Shown here in pieces: positions 1-9,273 of a stretch of DNA of 64,000 bases. Source of the stretch: Tistlia consotensis USBA 355 (GTDB lineage: Bacteria > Pseudomonadota > Alphaproteobacteria > Kiloniellales > DSM-21159); the NCBI RefSeq assembly GCF_900177295.1, contig NZ_FWZX01000011.1:62001-126000 (forward strand). The letters are read 5' to 3'. The notes under the pieces were generated by a model, which saw only the letters and a list, made by a program, of their open reading frames with translations, did no database searches and was not told the origin of the DNA. Every line of letters starts with the position of its first letter. Within the stretch, counting starts at the first letter, position 1. Position numbers and translations under genes: made by a program.

Positions 1-86
1 GCGGCGCGCCGGGCCAGCAGGGCCGCGCGCAGCCGCTTCTTCTCGGCCGCCAGGTCGGCGGCGTCCGGATCGGCGGCGGAAGACAT
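1..86 (-). CDS. 5-formyltetrahydrofolate cyclo-ligase, N-terminal fragment
   Basis: Only the first 28 codons lie in the window; the gene continues beyond base 1. The start is the ATG complementary to 84-86. The fragment has the lysine/arginine-rich helix that opens 5-FCL/YgfA proteins (AAEKKRLRAALLARR). Its position downstream of zapA with a structured gap between them is the standard zapA-6S RNA-ygfA arrangement of proteobacteria. The enzyme converts 5-formyl-THF to 5,10-methenyl-THF using ATP. The call rests mainly on context because no catalytic region is visible. Confidence 0.62.
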   Translation of the reverse strand, partial: MSSAADPDAADLAAEKKRLRAALLARRA

Positions 87-104
87 CGAGGGGAGCCGCG
101 AAGG

Positions 105-270
105 CCGTTGGTCTATGATCATCCTCTGTGGCCTGTCCGAGACAGGTGGGCGCCGTAGTGCCGGGACCAGGGCCCCGGCAGGGACAGCTCCCTAGAGGTT
201 CGTATTGGCCCCAGGGATCGACGCGACCTGACGCACCCCGCAGCCCGTCCCTCGTCGGCAGATGCCGAGC
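105..270 (-). ncRNA. ssrS: 6S RNA (ssrS), approximate ends
   Basis: The gap between zapA (ends 279) and 5-FCL (starts 86) is the conserved location of 6S RNA, which binds the sigma70 holoenzyme and mimics an open promoter. The minus strand is rich in self-complementary segments. They include a GGGAGCTGTCCCT hairpin-like block, a GCCGGGgccctggtCCCGGC hairpin, and CTGTC/GACAG arms near the 3' end. I cannot fold the molecule, so the ends are approximate and the call is mainly positional. A covariance search with the Rfam 6S model would settle it. Confidence 0.6.
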
Positions 271-278
271 CTCGTTAA

Positions 279-599
279 TTAGGCTTCGGCCAGCTTGCGG
301 GCAAGGGTGTCGATGCGGCTGGCGGCGCCGTCCAGCACCTCGGCCGCCTCGTCGGCCGCCGCCTCGGCCTCGCGGGCGCCGTGGCGCTCCAGCCGGTCCT
401 TGGCGTCGAACAGCTCGTCGGCGACCAGCAGCCCGGCGATGACCAGCAGCCGGCCCTCGCCGACCTGGCCGACCGCGCCGGCCAGCTCGCGCACGCGGCT
501 GTCGAAATAGGCGCCGACCTCGCGCAGGTGCTCTTCCTGGCCGTCGTCGCAGGTGATCTCGTAGCTGCGTCCGTTGATCTTCAGCGCGACCTGACCCAT
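279..599 (-). CDS. zapA: Cell division protein ZapA
   Basis: This 106-aa protein matches ZapA in size and layout: an N-terminal beta-rich head (QVALKINGRSYEI), the YFDSRVREL segment, and a C-terminal coiled coil rich in Ala, Glu and Arg. ZapA binds and cross-links FtsZ filaments at midcell. It starts 4 nt after the stop of the DUF4164-type gene, and its GGAGG ribosome site lies inside that gene's last codons, so the two are translationally linked. 6S RNA and 5-FCL follow downstream, as in other proteobacteria. Confidence 0.93.
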   Translation of the reverse strand: MGQVALKINGRSYEITCDDGQEEHLREVGAYFDSRVRELAGAVGQVGEGRLLVIAGLLVADELFDAKDRLERHGAREAEAAADEAAEVLDGAASRIDTLARKLAEA

Positions 600-603
600 C
601 GCC

Positions 604-837
604 TCAGGCCTCCTTCATGACGCGCTCGAGCTCGGCGATGGTGCGGTCGAGCCGGTTCGCGGCCTCGCCGGCCAGCTTCTGCAGGCGCTCGTTCTCGGCG
701 CGCGCCTCGGCGATCGCGGCCCGCAGCTCCCCGGTCTCGCCGGCGCGCTCGGCGAGCACGGCCTCGAGCCGCGCGAGCGCGGCCTCCAGTCTCTCGCTGC
801 TGTCCTGCAAAGCCGACACCGGCCACCGCCTCTCCAT
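604..837 (-). CDS. DUF4164-type coiled-coil protein upstream of zapA
   Basis: A 77-aa, almost wholly helical protein whose heptad-like run (SERLEAALARLEAVLAER, then ENERLQKLAGEAANRLDR) indicates a coiled coil. Small proteins of this type (DUF4164) sit directly upstream of zapA in many alphaproteobacteria. Function is unknown; linkage to zapA suggests a cell-division role, which is inference. The ATG at 837 has a GGGGAG ribosome site. An in-frame GTG six codons later is an alternative start. Confidence 0.75.
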   Translation of the reverse strand: MERRWPVSALQDSSERLEAALARLEAVLAERAGETGELRAAIAEARAENERLQKLAGEAANRLDRTIAELERVMKEA

Positions 838-870
838 CGGGGCTCCCCGCGGATGCCGGGGCCCGTCGGA

Positions 871-899
871 AGGTAAGCGGTGCGCCGCGCGCGGGTCAA
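871..899 (-). promoter_or_regulatory. Candidate sigma70 promoter of the zapA operon
   Basis: On the minus strand TTGACC (899-894) is followed after exactly 17 nt by TTACCT (876-871). It lies 34 nt upstream of the DUF4164-type gene. Both hexamers are good but not perfect matches. Confidence 0.5.
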
Positions 900-969
900 T
901 CGGCCAGGGCCGGCCGAGGCTGCCCGGCGGGCGGCCGGCGCGGGCCGGATTTCGACCGCCATATCGCGG

Positions 970-998
970 TTGACCCCGCCGGGGGCCGGCGGCATTGT
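970..998 (+). promoter_or_regulatory. Candidate sigma70 promoter of tkt-gap
   Basis: TTGACC (970-975), a 17-nt spacer and CATTGT (993-998) point toward tkt, which starts 128 nt downstream. With the opposing zapA-operon promoter it makes a divergent promoter region at 838-1126. That 289-nt gap holds no gene I can support. Confidence 0.4.
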
Positions 999-1126
999 GC
1001 GCGCCCGTACAGCGCCGCTGGCCCAGCGTTCCTGCGACCGGCCGTCCCTTCGCCGCCAGGAGGGGCCAGAGTCGGGCGCCGCCTGCCGGCCGTCGAGGCC
1101 CGTCAATTCTCCGGAAAGTGCGACGA

Positions 1127-3148
1127 GTGGATCATCAGGACCCCCAGACCCCCGCTGCCGCCGCGGCCCGTGGGGCCGTTTCCCACGGCGAGCTCGCCAA
1201 CGCCATCCGGTTCCTCGCGATGGACGCGGTCGAGCGGGCCAAGTCCGGCCACCCGGGCATGCCGATGGGCATGGCCGACGTCGCCACGGTGCTGTTCCGC
1301 GACTTCCTGAGCTTCGATCCCTCGGCGCCCGACTGGGCCGACCGCGACCGCTTCGTGCTGTCGGCCGGCCACGGCTCGATGCTGCTCTACGCGCTGCTCT
1401 ACCTGACCGGCTATGCCGAGATGACGGTCGAGGAGCTGAAGCGCTTCCGCCAGCTCGGCAGCAAGACGCCGGGCCATCCCGAGGCGGATCATGCCCTCGG
1501 CATCGAGACGACGACCGGGCCGCTCGGCCAGGGCTTCGGCAACGCCGTCGGCATGGCGATCGCCGAGCGGCTGCTGGCGGCGCGCTTCGGCGAGTCGGTC
1601 GTCGACCACCGGACCTACGTCATGGTCGGCGACGGCTGCCTGATGGAGGGCATCAGCCACGAGGCGGCCTCGCTGGCCGGCCACCTCAAGCTCGGCAAGC
1701 TGATCGCGCTCTACGACGACAACGAGATCTCGATCGACGGCCCGACCTCGCTGGCCCTGTCGGACGACGCGCTGCTGCGCTTCGAGGCCTACGGCTGGCA
1801 CACCCAGCGCGTCGACGGCCACGATCCCGAGGCGATCCGGGCGGCGATCGAGGCGGCGCGTGCCGACGAGCGGCCCTCGCTGATCGCCTGCCGCACCCGC
1901 ATCGGCTTCGGCGCGCCGACCAAGGAGGGCACGGCGGCGACCCACGGCGCGCCGCTCGGCGCCGAGGAGATCGCCGGTGCCCGCAAGAAGCTCGGCTGGC
2001 CCTACGCGCCCTTCGAGGTGCCGGCCCCGGTGCTCGGCGCCTGGCGGGCGATCGGCGCCGCCGGCGCGGCGCGGCGCCAGGCCTGGCTGGAGCGCCTCGA
2101 GGGCCTGTCCGCGGCCGACCGCGACGAGTTCCGGCGGCGCCTGTCGGGCGAGCTGCCGGCCGACCTGGCCGCGGCCTTCAAGACGCTCAAGGCCGAGATC
2201 GACGCCGAGAAGCCGACCCTGGCGACGCGCCAGTCGTCGCAGCGCACGATCGAGGCGGTCGCCGGCCTGATGCCGGAGCTGATCGGCGGCTCGGCCGACC
2301 TGACCGGCTCGAACAACACGAAGGCCAAGGCGCAGGCGAACATCGTGCCGCCGGGCTACACGGGCAGCTACCTGCACTACGGCGTGCGCGAGCATGCCAT
2401 GGCGGCGGCGATGAACGGCCTGGCGCTGCACGGCGGCTTCCGGCCCTACGGCGGCACCTTCCTGGTGTTCAGCGACTACTGCCGGCCGTCGATCCGCCTG
2501 TCGGCGCTGATGCGGCAGCCGGTCGTCTACGTCATGACCCACGATTCGATCGGCCTCGGCGAGGACGGTCCGACGCACCAGCCGGTCGAGCACCTGGCGG
2601 CGCTGCGCGCGATCCCGAACCTGTGGGTCATGCGGCCGGCCGACACCATGGAGACGGCCGAGTGCTGGGAGCTGGCGCTGGAGCGGAAGGACGGGCCCTC
2701 GGTGCTGGCGCTGACCCGCCAGTCGGTGCCGACCGTGCGCGGCGGCGCCGGCGAGGAGAACTGGTGCCGCTACGGCGCCTACATCCTGACCCCGGCCCAT
2801 GCCGCGCGCCAGGTCACGCTGATCGCCAGCGGCTCCGAGGTCAGCATCGCGCTCGAGGCGCAGAAGCTGCTGCGCGAGCAGGACATCGCCGCCAGCGTCA
2901 TCTCGATGCCCTGCTGGGAGCTGTTCGCGGAGCAGCCCAGCAGCTATCGCGACGAGGTGCTCTATCCGGGCAGCCTGCAGGTCGCCATCGAGGCTGGCGT
3001 GCCGTTCGGCTGGGAGCGCTGGGTCGGCGCCGAGGGCGTCGTGGTCGGCATGAAGGGCTTCGGCGCCTCGGCGCCCCACACGGCGCTCTACGAGCACTTC
3101 GGCATCACCGCCGAGGCTGTCGTGTCGGCCGTGCGCACCCATCTGTAG
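1127..3148 (+). CDS. tkt: Transketolase
   Basis: This 673-aa protein has all transketolase landmarks in order: the SGHPGMPMG entry motif, [15 protein letters not shown], the thiamine diphosphate-binding GDGCLMEG...NEISIDG segment, [14 protein letters not shown], and [15 protein letters not shown]. It transfers two-carbon units between ketose and aldose phosphates in the pentose phosphate pathway. I chose the GTG at 1127 because homology begins about 20 residues later and the length then fits the family. The frame is open further upstream but looks non-coding there. gap follows 84 nt later with no terminator visible between, so the two probably form an operon. Confidence 0.97.
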   Translation: MDHQDPQTPAAAAARGAVSHGELANAIRFLAMDAVERAKSGHPGMPMGMADVATVLFRDFLSFDPSAPDWADRDRFVLSAGHGSMLLYALLYLTGYAEMTVEELKRFRQLGSKTPGHPEADHALGIETTTGPLGQGFGNAVGMAIAERLLAARFGESVVDHRTYVMVGDGCLMEGISHEAASLAGHLKLGKLIALYDDNEISIDGPTSLALSDDALLRFEAYGWHTQRVDGHDPEAIRAAIEAARADERPSLIACRTRIGFGAPTKEGTAATHGAPLGAEEIAGARKKLGWPYAPFEVPAPVLGAWRAIGAAGAARRQAWLERLEGLSAADRDEFRRRLSGELPADLAAAFKTLKAEIDAEKPTLATRQSSQRTIEAVAGLMPELIGGSADLTGSNNTKAKAQANIVPPGYTGSYLHYGVREHAMAAAMNGLALHGGFRPYGGTFLVFSDYCRPSIRLSALMRQPVVYVMTHDSIGLGEDGPTHQPVEHLAALRAIPNLWVMRPADTMETAECWELALERKDGPSVLALTRQSVPTVRGGAGEENWCRYGAYILTPAHAARQVTLIASGSEVSIALEAQKLLREQDIAASVISMPCWELFAEQPSSYRDEVLYPGSLQVAIEAGVPFGWERWVGAEGVVVGMKGFGASAPHTALYEHFGITAEAVVSAVRTHL

Positions 3149-3232
3149 GGCGCAGTCGTTAGAGAGAGCAGAGACGGAGCCGCCCGCACGCGGGCGGCAA
3201 GCCTGGGACCAGCTGGAGGAGGATCGAACACC

Positions 3233-4243
3233 ATGCCCGTTCGCGTCGGTATCAACGGTTTCGGCCGGATCGGCCGCCTGGTGCTCCGCGCCGCCCACGA
3301 GGCGAAGCGCAGCGACATCGAGTTCGTGGCGATCAACGACCTCGGCAAGCCGTCCGACAACGCCCACCTCCTGACCTACGACTCGGTCCACGGCCGCTAT
3401 CCCGGCACGGTCGGCTCGACCGACGACTCGATCATCGTCGACGGCCATTCCATCAAGTCGCTGTCCGAGCGCGACCCGGCCAAGCTGCCCTGGGGCGACC
3501 TCGGCGTCGACATCGTGCTGGAGTGCACCGGCATCTTCACCGACAAGGAGAAGGCCGGCCTGCACCTGAAGGGCGGCGCCAGGAAGGTGCTGGTGTCGGC
3601 GCCGGCCAGCGGCGTCGACCTGACCGTCGTCTTCGGCGTCAACGACGACAAGCTGGAGCCCGGCCACACCGTGGTCTCCAACGCCAGCTGCACGACCAAC
3701 TGCCTGGCGCCGGTCGCCCACGTGCTGCACAAGGCCGTCGGCATCGAGCGCGGCTTCATGACCACCGTTCACTCCTACACCGGCGACCAGCGCACGGTCG
3801 ACACGCTGCACAAGGACCTGCACCGGGCCCGTGCGGCGGCGGTCTCGACGATCCCGACCTCGACCGGCGCGGCGCGCGCCGTCGGCCTGGTGCTGCCGGA
3901 GCTGAAGGGCAAGCTCGACGGCGTCGCCCTGCGCGTGCCGACGCCCAACGTCAGCCTGGTCGACCTGAAGTTCGACGCCGCGCGCGAGACCTCGGCCGAG
4001 GCGATCAACGCGGCGGTCGAGGAGGCTGCGGCGAGCGCCCGCCTCAAGGGTATCCTGGAGGTCAACAAGGCGCCGCTGGTCTCGGTCGACTTCAACCACT
4101 CCTCGGCCAGCTCGGTCTTCGACGCCGGCGGCACCCACGTCATCGAGGGCCGCTTCGTCCGCGTCATGAGCTGGTACGACAACGAGTGGGGCTTCTCGAA
4201 CCGGATGAGCGACACCGCCGTCGCCATGGGCAAGCTGCTCTAG
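3233..4243 (+). CDS. gap: Glyceraldehyde-3-phosphate dehydrogenase, type I
   Basis: At 336 aa this has the usual GAPDH length. The NAD-binding INGFGRIGR motif is at residues 7-15, the catalytic cysteine (C153) sits in ASCTTNC, and [13 protein letters not shown] closes the C-terminal domain. It oxidises glyceraldehyde-3-phosphate to 1,3-bisphosphoglycerate in the cytosol. A strong GGAGGAGG site precedes the ATG. In many alphaproteobacteria pgk follows gap; here a terminator and a chemoreceptor follow, so pgk must lie elsewhere. Confidence 0.98.
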   Translation: MPVRVGINGFGRIGRLVLRAAHEAKRSDIEFVAINDLGKPSDNAHLLTYDSVHGRYPGTVGSTDDSIIVDGHSIKSLSERDPAKLPWGDLGVDIVLECTGIFTDKEKAGLHLKGGARKVLVSAPASGVDLTVVFGVNDDKLEPGHTVVSNASCTTNCLAPVAHVLHKAVGIERGFMTTVHSYTGDQRTVDTLHKDLHRARAAAVSTIPTSTGAARAVGLVLPELKGKLDGVALRVPTPNVSLVDLKFDAARETSAEAINAAVEEAAASARLKGILEVNKAPLVSVDFNHSSASSVFDAGGTHVIEGRFVRVMSWYDNEWGFSNRMSDTAVAMGKLL

Positions 4244-4285
4244 GCTGCCCGGCCGCCCGGACCGGGCGGCGCGCGCCGATCTGCC

Positions 4286-4330
4286 GGAACGCGGAGCCGT
4301 GGCCACGGCTCCGCGTTCCGCTTTCTGCAC
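4286..4330 (+). terminator. Terminator after gap
   Basis: A perfect 17-bp inverted repeat (arms 4286-4302 and 4303-4319) with virtually no spacer is followed by GCTTTCTG. It ends the tkt-gap unit 42 nt after the gap stop. The U-tract is weak, as often in GC-rich genomes. Confidence 0.75.
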
Positions 4331-4465
4331 GGCGCAGTGTTCGCTCAGGCCTTCCTGAGGGTGTGTACGAACGGATTTTACCTCCCGTTAAGCAGGCTGT
4401 TGGTATCCCGGTAGGGCAGTCTTGCGGGTCTCGCCCGCACCGTCCCGTTGCGAGGACCCCAGAGC

Positions 4466-6190
4466 ATGCCCAGCCTCCGCCTTCTTTCCCGCCTGCGCCT
4501 GACCACCCGGACGACGGCCCTGACGATCCTGCTGATCGCTCTGTCGGTGGCTGCGGTCGGGACGGTGACGATCCTGGAGATCACCCACGAGATCGAGCGC
4601 CAGGTCATCGACCGGCAGTCGGCCAGCCTGCGCGCCGCCGCCCTGGTCATGAGCGAGCGCTTCCCCGAGCTGAAGGTGACCTACGCCAAGGACGGCAACG
4701 TCGAGCGCCTGGTCATGCCGGCGATCCCCGACTTCGCCGACCACGACATGATCGACCGCGTCGGCCGCTACACCGGCGAGACCGCGACGGTCTTCGCCCT
4801 GCAGCCGGGCGACGGCGACTTCTGGCGGCGCACCACGAACATCGTGAAGCCCGACGGCAGCCGCGCGGTCGGCACGCAGCTGGGCAAGAAGGGCAAGGTC
4901 TTCCCGGTCGTGTCGAGCGGCAGGACCTTTCGCGGCGAGGCGACGATCCTGGGCCGCGACTACTACACGATCTACCAGCCGATCTTCGATCCCGCCGGCA
5001 AGGTCATCGGCATCCTCTACGCGGGCGTGCTGAAGGCGCAGCTGACCGGCGTGCTGGACGACCTGTCGTTCAACCTGGTCGCCTCCTCGGCCGTCGTGCT
5101 GCTGCTCTCGGTGATCGCGGCCTACCTGCTGTTCCGCGCCATGCTGCGGCCGATCCCGCGTCTCGCCGAGCTGATGCAGCGGCTGTCGCGCGAGGACAGC
5201 GACGCCGAGGTGCCCTACCAGTCGAAGCGCGACGAGGTCGGCGAGATGGCCCGGGCGCTCCACGTCTTCAAGGAGCGCATGCACGAGAACGAGAAGCTGC
5301 GCGTCGAGCAGCGCGAGGCCGAGCAGCGCGCCCAGGCCGAGAAGGCCGAGGCGATGCGCCAGCTCGCCGGCGAGTTCGAGGCCGAGATCGGCCGCATCGT
5401 CGCCTCGGTGGCCAGCGCCTCGGCGGCGCTCGGCCAGGAGGCGACGACGGTGACCGGCAAGGTCGACAGCGCCGAATCGACCTCGGCCAGCGTCTCCGCC
5501 TCGACCCACGAGGCCTCGGACGCCGTCCAGGCGGTGGCCAGCGCCGCCGAGGAGCTGGCCGCCTCGATCGCCGAGGTGACCCGCCAGATGGACCAGGTCA
5601 ACGCCCTGGCCGGCGACGCCGGGCAGCGCGCCAGCGACACCAACGGCACCGTCGCGGCCCTCGCCGACGCCGCGCAGAAGATCGGCGACGTGGTCAACCT
5701 GATCAGCGAGATCGCCGAGCAGACCAACCTGCTGGCGCTGAACGCGACGATCGAGGCGGCGCGGGCCGGCGAGGCCGGCAAGGGCTTCGCCGTGGTCGCC
5801 TCGGAGGTCAAGAACCTGGCGACCCAGACCGCCAAGGCGACCGACGAGATCTCCCAGCGCATCGGCGAGATGCAGTCGATCTCCAAGGAGGCGGTGACCG
5901 CCATCGAGGGCATCGGCGGCGCCATCGAGGAGGTGCGCTCCATCGCGACCACGGTCGGCACCGCGGTGCAGGAGCAGAACTCCGCGACCTCCGAGATCGC
6001 GCGCAGCGCCCAGGGCGCCTCGGCCAGCGTCAGCCACGCCGCCGCCGGCATCAACGAGGTCAGCGAGGGCAACCGCGACGCCAAGCAGGTCGTCGGCACG
6101 ATGGCGGCCTCGACCGGCGAGCTGATCGGCCACTCCGAGCGCCTGTCCACGGCGATGGAGGCCTTCCTGCAGAAGGTGCGCGCAGCCTGA
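4466..6190 (+). CDS. Methyl-accepting chemotaxis protein with periplasmic Cache sensor
   Basis: This 574-aa receptor has a first membrane helix (about residues 15-38), a periplasmic sensor ending in [20 protein letters not shown] (Cache_3/Cache_2-like), and a second helix (about 204-225). A HAMP domain and a cytoplasmic signalling domain follow, with the hairpin tip [21 protein letters not shown]. It should relay a periplasmic ligand signal to CheA/CheW. The ATG at 4466 has GAGGA 9 nt upstream; a TTG at 4448 is less likely. About 160 nt of its signalling domain are nearly identical at DNA level to the receptor gene at 58143. Confidence 0.95.
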   Translation: MPSLRLLSRLRLTTRTTALTILLIALSVAAVGTVTILEITHEIERQVIDRQSASLRAAALVMSERFPELKVTYAKDGNVERLVMPAIPDFADHDMIDRVGRYTGETATVFALQPGDGDFWRRTTNIVKPDGSRAVGTQLGKKGKVFPVVSSGRTFRGEATILGRDYYTIYQPIFDPAGKVIGILYAGVLKAQLTGVLDDLSFNLVASSAVVLLLSVIAAYLLFRAMLRPIPRLAELMQRLSREDSDAEVPYQSKRDEVGEMARALHVFKERMHENEKLRVEQREAEQRAQAEKAEAMRQLAGEFEAEIGRIVASVASASAALGQEATTVTGKVDSAESTSASVSASTHEASDAVQAVASAAEELAASIAEVTRQMDQVNALAGDAGQRASDTNGTVAALADAAQKIGDVVNLISEIAEQTNLLALNATIEAARAGEAGKGFAVVASEVKNLATQTAKATDEISQRIGEMQSISKEAVTAIEGIGGAIEEVRSIATTVGTAVQEQNSATSEIARSAQGASASVSHAAAGINEVSEGNRDAKQVVGTMAASTGELIGHSERLSTAMEAFLQKVRAA

Positions 6191-6227
6191 CCGGCTGGGC
6201 GCCGGCCCGTCCGGCCCGCCTGCTTCC

Positions 6228-6270
6228 GGAAACCCCGGCGCCGCGACAGCGCGCCGGGGTTTCCGCTATT
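6228..6270 (+). terminator. Terminator after the chemoreceptor gene
   Basis: A perfect 14-bp stem (GGAAACCCCGGCGC at 6228-6241 and its complement at 6251-6264) encloses a 9-nt loop. It stands between the receptor stop and the next start. Confidence 0.7.
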
Positions 6271-6278
6271 CTGCGGCC

Positions 6279-6725
6279 ATGTCCCCCAGCGGCGACCTGC
6301 CCGGCCCGGCGATCACGGTGCATTGGCTCGAGCATGCCGAGGCGGCGCTGCGCGCCGCGGCGTCGGCCGGCCGGGCGGTGACGCTGCTCTCGGCTCCCGC
6401 GGCCGCCTTTACCGTCGGGCCGCTCTATTTCCGCGAGATGGTCGCGCTGGCCCGCACCGCGGTGCCCGGGGCCGCGGCGCTGGCCCTGTTCGACTGCGGC
6501 GCCGCCCCGGGCCGGGCCCTGGAGGCGCTGCACAGCGGGCTGGAGGCGATCGTCTTCGAGGGACCGGAGCCGCAGCGCGGCCGTCTGGCCGCGATCGCGG
6601 CCGCGGGCGGCGCCCGTCTGGTCAAGCGGCGGCCGCCGGCCCTCGACCTCCTCGACCTCGAAAAGCCGGAAGAGGCCGCGCTCGGCTGGCTGCGGGACGG
6701 CACCGCGCCCGGTGCCGAACGTTGA
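6279..6725 (+). CDS. Hypothetical protein upstream of class I aldolase
   Basis: A 148-aa soluble protein that I do not recognise. It has an alternating helix/strand pattern without a signal peptide or membrane segment: a helix with many alanines (HAEAALRAAASAG), a strand VTLLSA, YFREMVALAR, then the strand AALALFDCG. The strand-helix alternation suggests a small alpha/beta domain. It precedes the aldolase gene by 104 nt, a gap containing a GC-rich hairpin (around 6730-6763). An accessory role to that operon is possible but unproven. Confidence 0.65.
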   Translation: MSPSGDLPGPAITVHWLEHAEAALRAAASAGRAVTLLSAPAAAFTVGPLYFREMVALARTAVPGAAALALFDCGAAPGRALEALHSGLEAIVFEGPEPQRGRLAAIAAAGGARLVKRRPPALDLLDLEKPEEAALGWLRDGTAPGAER

Positions 6726-6829
6726 AAAGGCGGCGCGGCTCGGCTATGCAACGCCGCGCCCCCTGACAGGACAGCGACCCGGCTGCCGAGGGGCGTAACC
6801 AACGGGAACTGGCGGCGACGAGGAACACC

Positions 6830-7750
6830 ATGCGGATCACCCAGCGCGTCAAGCGCATCCTGGCGAACTACGAGAGCGACTGTCCCGGCACCAAGACCAA
6901 CCTGGCGCGGATCCTGATGCACGGTCGGCTCGGCGGCACCGGCAAGATGGTCATCCTGCCGGTCGACCAGGGCTTCGAGCATGGGCCCGACCGCAGCTTC
7001 GCGCCGAACCCGCCGGCCTACGACCCGCACTACCACTACCAGCTGGCGATCGACGCCGGGCTCAACGCCTATGCGGCACCCCTCGGCATGCTGGAGGCCG
7101 GGGCCGACTCCTTCGCCGGCGCGATCCCGACGATCCTCAAGCTGAACTCCTCGGACAGCCACGCGACGGTCAAGGACCAGGCCGTCTACGGCTCGGTCCA
7201 GGACGCCCTGCGCCTCGGCTGCTCGGCGATCGGCTTCACGATCTATCCGGGCGCCGACGACCAGTTCGAGATGATGGAGGAGTTCCGCGAGCTCTCGGAG
7301 GAGGCCAAGGCCGTCGGCCTGGCCGTCGTGCTCTGGTCCTACCCGCGCGGCGGCGACCTGTCGAAGGCCGGCGAGACGGCGGTCGACGTCACCGCCTACG
7401 CCGCGCATCTGGCGGCCCTGCTCGGCGCCCACATCATCAAGGTCAAGCCGCCGACCGACCACGTCGAGCAGGACGAGGCGAAGAAGGCGCTGGAGAAGGC
7501 CAAGGTCGACCTCTCGACCCTGGAGAAGCGCATCGCCCACGTCATGCAGTCGGCCTTCGCCGGCCGCCGCATCGTCGTCTTCTCGGGCGGTGCCGCCAAG
7601 GGCACCGAGGGCGTGCTGGAGGAGATCCGCCAGATCGCCGCGGGCGGCGCCAACGGCTCGATCATCGGCCGCAACTCGTTCCAGCGCTCGCGCGAGGACG
7701 CCCTGGCCCTGCTCGACACCATCGTCAAGATCTACCAGGGCAAGGCCTGA
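6830..7750 (+). CDS. fbaB: Class I fructose-bisphosphate aldolase (DhnA/FbaB type)
   Basis: At 306 aa this matches the DhnA/archaeal-type class I aldolases rather than metal-dependent class II enzymes. Landmarks are VILPVDQGFEHGP (residues 41-53), GFTIYPGADDQFEMMEEF, VVLWSYPRGG, and IIKVKPP near residue 202, where K204 or K206 should be the Schiff-base lysine. FSGGAAKG, near residue 250, should help bind phosphate. It interconverts fructose-1,6-bisphosphate and the two triose phosphates. A GAGGA site lies 7 nt before the ATG. The thiE-like gene starts 7 nt after its stop. Confidence 0.95.
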   Translation: MRITQRVKRILANYESDCPGTKTNLARILMHGRLGGTGKMVILPVDQGFEHGPDRSFAPNPPAYDPHYHYQLAIDAGLNAYAAPLGMLEAGADSFAGAIPTILKLNSSDSHATVKDQAVYGSVQDALRLGCSAIGFTIYPGADDQFEMMEEFRELSEEAKAVGLAVVLWSYPRGGDLSKAGETAVDVTAYAAHLAALLGAHIIKVKPPTDHVEQDEAKKALEKAKVDLSTLEKRIAHVMQSAFAGRRIVVFSGGAAKGTEGVLEEIRQIAAGGANGSIIGRNSFQRSREDALALLDTIVKIYQGKA

Positions 7751-7757
7751 CCCGGCC

Positions 7758-8387
7758 TTGCGCTGCCGGCTGATCCTGTCCTCGCCGCCGGACCTGCTCC
7801 AGGAGGATGCGGGGGACGGCAGCGACCTGCAGGGCTTCCTGAGGCGCCTTCTCGCGGCCGTCGCCCGGGGCGACGTCGCCGCCTTCGTGCTGCGCACCGA
7901 GGGCGCCGCCGCGCCGGACGCCGCGGTGCGCGCGGCCGTGACGGCGCTCTGCGGCCCGCTCCAGGAGGCCGGCGTCGCCTTCCTGGTCGAGGGCCGCGCC
8001 GATCTCGCGGTCGAGCTGGGCTGCGACGGCGTGCAGGTGCCGGCCAACCGGACCACGGTCAAGGCGGTGCGCCGGGCGCTCGGCGCCGACGCCATCGTCG
8101 GCGCGCTCTGCGCCGCGACGGCGGAGGGCGAGGGGCTGCGCCATGCCGCCATGGAGGCCGGCGAGGCCGAGGCCGACTACGTCGCCTTCCCGGCCTCGGC
8201 GACCGAGGCGCTGGCCTGGTGGGCCGAGCTGATGGAGGTGCCCTGCGTCGCCTGGGACGCCGATCCGGCGGATGCCGCGGCCCTGGTCGAGACCGGCGCC
8301 GAGTTCATCGCCCTGGCGCCGGCGCTGTGGCAGGCGGCCGATCCGGCGGCGCTCGTCGCCGGGGTCCAGGCGGCGATCGACGCCTGA
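7758..8387 (+). CDS. ThiE-like (thiamine-phosphate synthase fold) protein, degenerate active site
   Basis: A 209-aa TIM-barrel-like protein related to thiamine-phosphate synthase. The region that reads DGVHLGQ in active ThiE reads CDGVQVPAN here, and the G-x-S-x-H motif is replaced by VGALCAA. Catalysis of the HMP-PP plus thiazole-phosphate coupling is therefore doubtful. It is packed 7 nt behind the aldolase gene, and such thiE-like genes accompany fba in many alphaproteobacteria. The start is a guess: TTG at 7758 leaves the shortest gap, CTG at 7770 is an alternative. No clear ribosome site supports either. Confidence 0.78.
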   Translation: MRCRLILSSPPDLLQEDAGDGSDLQGFLRRLLAAVARGDVAAFVLRTEGAAAPDAAVRAAVTALCGPLQEAGVAFLVEGRADLAVELGCDGVQVPANRTTVKAVRRALGADAIVGALCAATAEGEGLRHAAMEAGEAEADYVAFPASATEALAWWAELMEVPCVAWDADPADAAALVETGAEFIALAPALWQAADPAALVAGVQAAIDA

Positions 8388-8410
8388 GCCGTGCCGCGGC
8401 CGCCGGGCCG

Positions 8411-8449
8411 CCGCGCAGGTCCGCCGCGCAGGTCCGCCGCGCAGGTCCG
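8411..8449. repeat. Tandem repeat, three perfect 13-bp units
   Basis: The unit CCGCGCAGGTCCG is repeated three times without error in the gap between the thiE-like gene and marC. A related 13-bp tandem repeat occurs at 47956-48007 on the other strand. Confidence 0.9.
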
Positions 8450-8550
8450 CCGGGCGCGCGGGTTGACCCGGAGGCCGATCGGCCCGAGGCTGGGCCCGGC
8501 TGATGGACGCGGGGTGCGGGCGCGCCCCGCTCCCCGGGGGGATTCCCAAG

Positions 8551-9192
8551 ATGCGTGAGACGGCCCTGGTGGCCCTGGCGACCTTCTTCGCGACCGTCGG
8601 CCCGCTCGACGTCGCGGTGCTGTTCGCCGGCCTGACCAACGAGCACCGGCCGCGCGAGCGCCGGGCCATGGCGATCCGGGGCGTCGCCGTCGCCAGCGGC
8701 ATCCTGCTGTTCTTCGCGCTGTTCGGGAAGCCGGTGCTGGCCGCCTTCGGCATCTCGCTGCCGGCGCTGCGCACCGCCGGCGGCATCCTGCTGCTGCTGA
8801 TCGCCGTCGACCTGGTCTTCGCCCGCTCCTCCGGCGGCACCACCACGACCCGCGACGAAGTCGCCGAGGCCGAGGGCAAGCGCGACATCGCGGTCTTTCC
8901 GCTGGCCATGCCGCTGATCGCCGGGCCCGGCGCGATCGGCGCCGCGATCCTGCTGGTCGCCCAGGCGCAGGGCGACGCGACGCGGATCGCCGCGGTGGTC
9001 GGCGCCATGCTGGCGGTGATGCTGCTGACCCTGGCGCTGCTGCTGACCGCGACCCAGGTGCAGAAGCTGATCGGCGTCACGGCCCTGCACGTCGTCTCGC
9101 GCGTCGCCGGCATCCTGCTCGCCGCCCTTGCCGTGCAGTTCGTCTTCGACGGCATCGGCGCCAGCGGTCTTCTGTCGGGCGGCGCTAGTTAG
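8551..9192 (+). CDS. marC: MarC-family integral membrane protein
   Basis: A 213-aa polytopic protein with about six membrane helices and MarC/UPF0056 hallmarks: the N-terminal ATFFATVGPLDVAVLFAGLT segment and FPLAMPLIAGPGAIGA in the middle. The family's function is unknown despite the historical link to multiple antibiotic resistance. I chose the ATG at 8551, preceded by GGGGGG, rather than 8503, because the upstream residues are Gly/Pro-rich and unlike the family. Confidence 0.92.
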   Translation: MRETALVALATFFATVGPLDVAVLFAGLTNEHRPRERRAMAIRGVAVASGILLFFALFGKPVLAAFGISLPALRTAGGILLLLIAVDLVFARSSGGTTTTRDEVAEAEGKRDIAVFPLAMPLIAGPGAIGAAILLVAQAQGDATRIAAVVGAMLAVMLLTLALLLTATQVQKLIGVTALHVVSRVAGILLAALAVQFVFDGIGASGLLSGGAS

Positions 9193-9273
9193 CCCGGCTG
9201 CCGGCGACACCCGGAGTTGTTGCCCGGACGGTTTGGCCGTAGGATTTTCGCCGACCTCGGCTGGGGGCGGGCC

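Noticed and set aside
1103-4330. Very long antisense reading frame (over 1000 codons) across tkt and gap
   Set aside because: Its composition follows the complementary strand of two well-conserved genes; high GC makes such open frames common. The same applies to the other long antisense frames in the window.
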